64,000 nucleotides of DNA from Arcicella aquatica. Lineage in GTDB: Bacteria; Bacteroidota; Bacteroidia; Cytophagales; Spirosomataceae. Made by a program: the position numbers and the translations under genes. Position 1 is the first letter of the stretch. The number at the start of each line of letters is the position of its first letter. The notes beneath the pieces are model-generated. The model made no database searches, was not told the origin of the DNA, and worked only from the letters and a program-made list of their open reading frames with translations. This document shows, piece by piece, positions 63,834-64,000 of the stretch. The stretch is taken from contig NZ_JAYFUL010000005.1 of assembly GCF_034928825.1 (NCBI RefSeq), positions 62,001 through 126,000 of the forward strand, in the 5' to 3' direction.

Positions 63834-64000
63834 TTGAAAAACGATTTTTTCTCAAAAAAAATTACGAATTGGTATCTTCAACACAAACGAGATTTACCTT
63901 GGCGAAACACCCAAAACCCGTATTACATCTGGTTATCTGAAATTATTCTTCAACAAACTAGGGTAGCACAAGGCATGCCTTACTACTATAAATTTGTAAA
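63834..64000 (+). CDS. mutY: A/G-specific adenine glycosylase MutY, N-terminal part (cut by window edge)
   Basis: I read this gene directly; it runs off the right edge after 55 codons. The product begins MKNDFFSKKITNWYLQHKRD and continues LPWRNTQNPYYIWLSEIILQ with QTRVAQGMPYYYKFV. This is the hallmark MutY N-terminus, where the Glu in SEIILQQTRV is the catalytic acid. MutY removes adenine opposite 8-oxoguanine. The start is TTG, as no in-frame ATG precedes. It is divergent from the HU-like gene. Confidence 0.92.
   Translation, partial: MKNDFFSKKITNWYLQHKRDLPWRNTQNPYYIWLSEIILQQTRVAQGMPYYYKFV

Overview
The window is about 64 kb of a low-GC, gene-dense chromosome of a Bacteroidota bacterium. 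I infer the order Cytophagales, something close to Flectobacillus, Arcicella or Emticicia. The evidence is a full gliding/type IX secretion (T9SS) gene set (porP, gldK-N, porU, porV), a SusC/SusD pair, the families DUF4271 and DUF6702, and repeated promoter boxes of the Bacteroidota type (TTTG, about 19-20 bp, TAnnTTTG). The genus is a guess from gene content; no rRNA or tRNA gene was found.

Layout. 1-2.5 kb: a truncated membrane EEP-family protein, rpmB, fabI and a GNAT acetyltransferase. 2.6-8.2 kb: the rimP-nusA-infB operon, with a hairpin and T-run in its leader and an IF-2 carrying a very long Asn/Gln/Gly-rich N-terminal region. 8.3-15.5 kb: a large FG-GAP/ASPIC lipoprotein, sucD, a DUF4271 membrane protein and hemD. 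15.6-21.7 kb: porP and gldK-gldL-gldM-gldN (T9SS motor and ring). 21.7-36 kb: xylA, a polyprenol-phosphate mannosyltransferase-like gene, hemJ, a susC-susD pair, uvrC, a GntR/sugar-sensor regulator and a class A penicillin-binding protein. 36.4-44.9 kb: a PfkB kinase, a CBS protein, an M16 peptidase-like protein without zinc ligands, porV-porU, an SprT-like protein and a tiny lipoprotein. 45-51 kb: nuoK-L-M-N with gtrA attached. 51-57.4 kb: a DEDD exonuclease, a polyprenyl diphosphate synthase, a rhomboid protease, dxr, rseP and a DUF6702 protein. 57.4-64 kb: an McrBC-type restriction module whose McrB carries an EVE domain, RNase G, a 29-residue basic ribosomal-type protein, a TPR protein, an HU-like protein and the start of mutY.

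How the genes work together. PorP, GldK-N, PorU and PorV are parts of one secretion machine: trans-envelope motor and ring, outer-membrane partners, and the sortase with its shuttle. The SusCD pair, GntR regulator and XylA suggest uptake and use of a pentose-containing glycan, but no glycoside hydrolase is present and the link is inference. Dxr and the polyprenyl synthase are two steps of isoprenoid supply. HemD and HemJ are two separate steps of haem synthesis.

Most of the window is ordinary housekeeping DNA. I found no clearly new multi-gene system. The observations most worth checking are the EVE-McrB/McrC defence module, the rimP leader attenuator, the hairpin between gldK and gldL, a 162-bp element with 20-bp inverted ends, a 38-bp perfect palindrome before the DUF6702 gene, the unannotated 29-residue gene and the prion-like IF-2 N-terminus.
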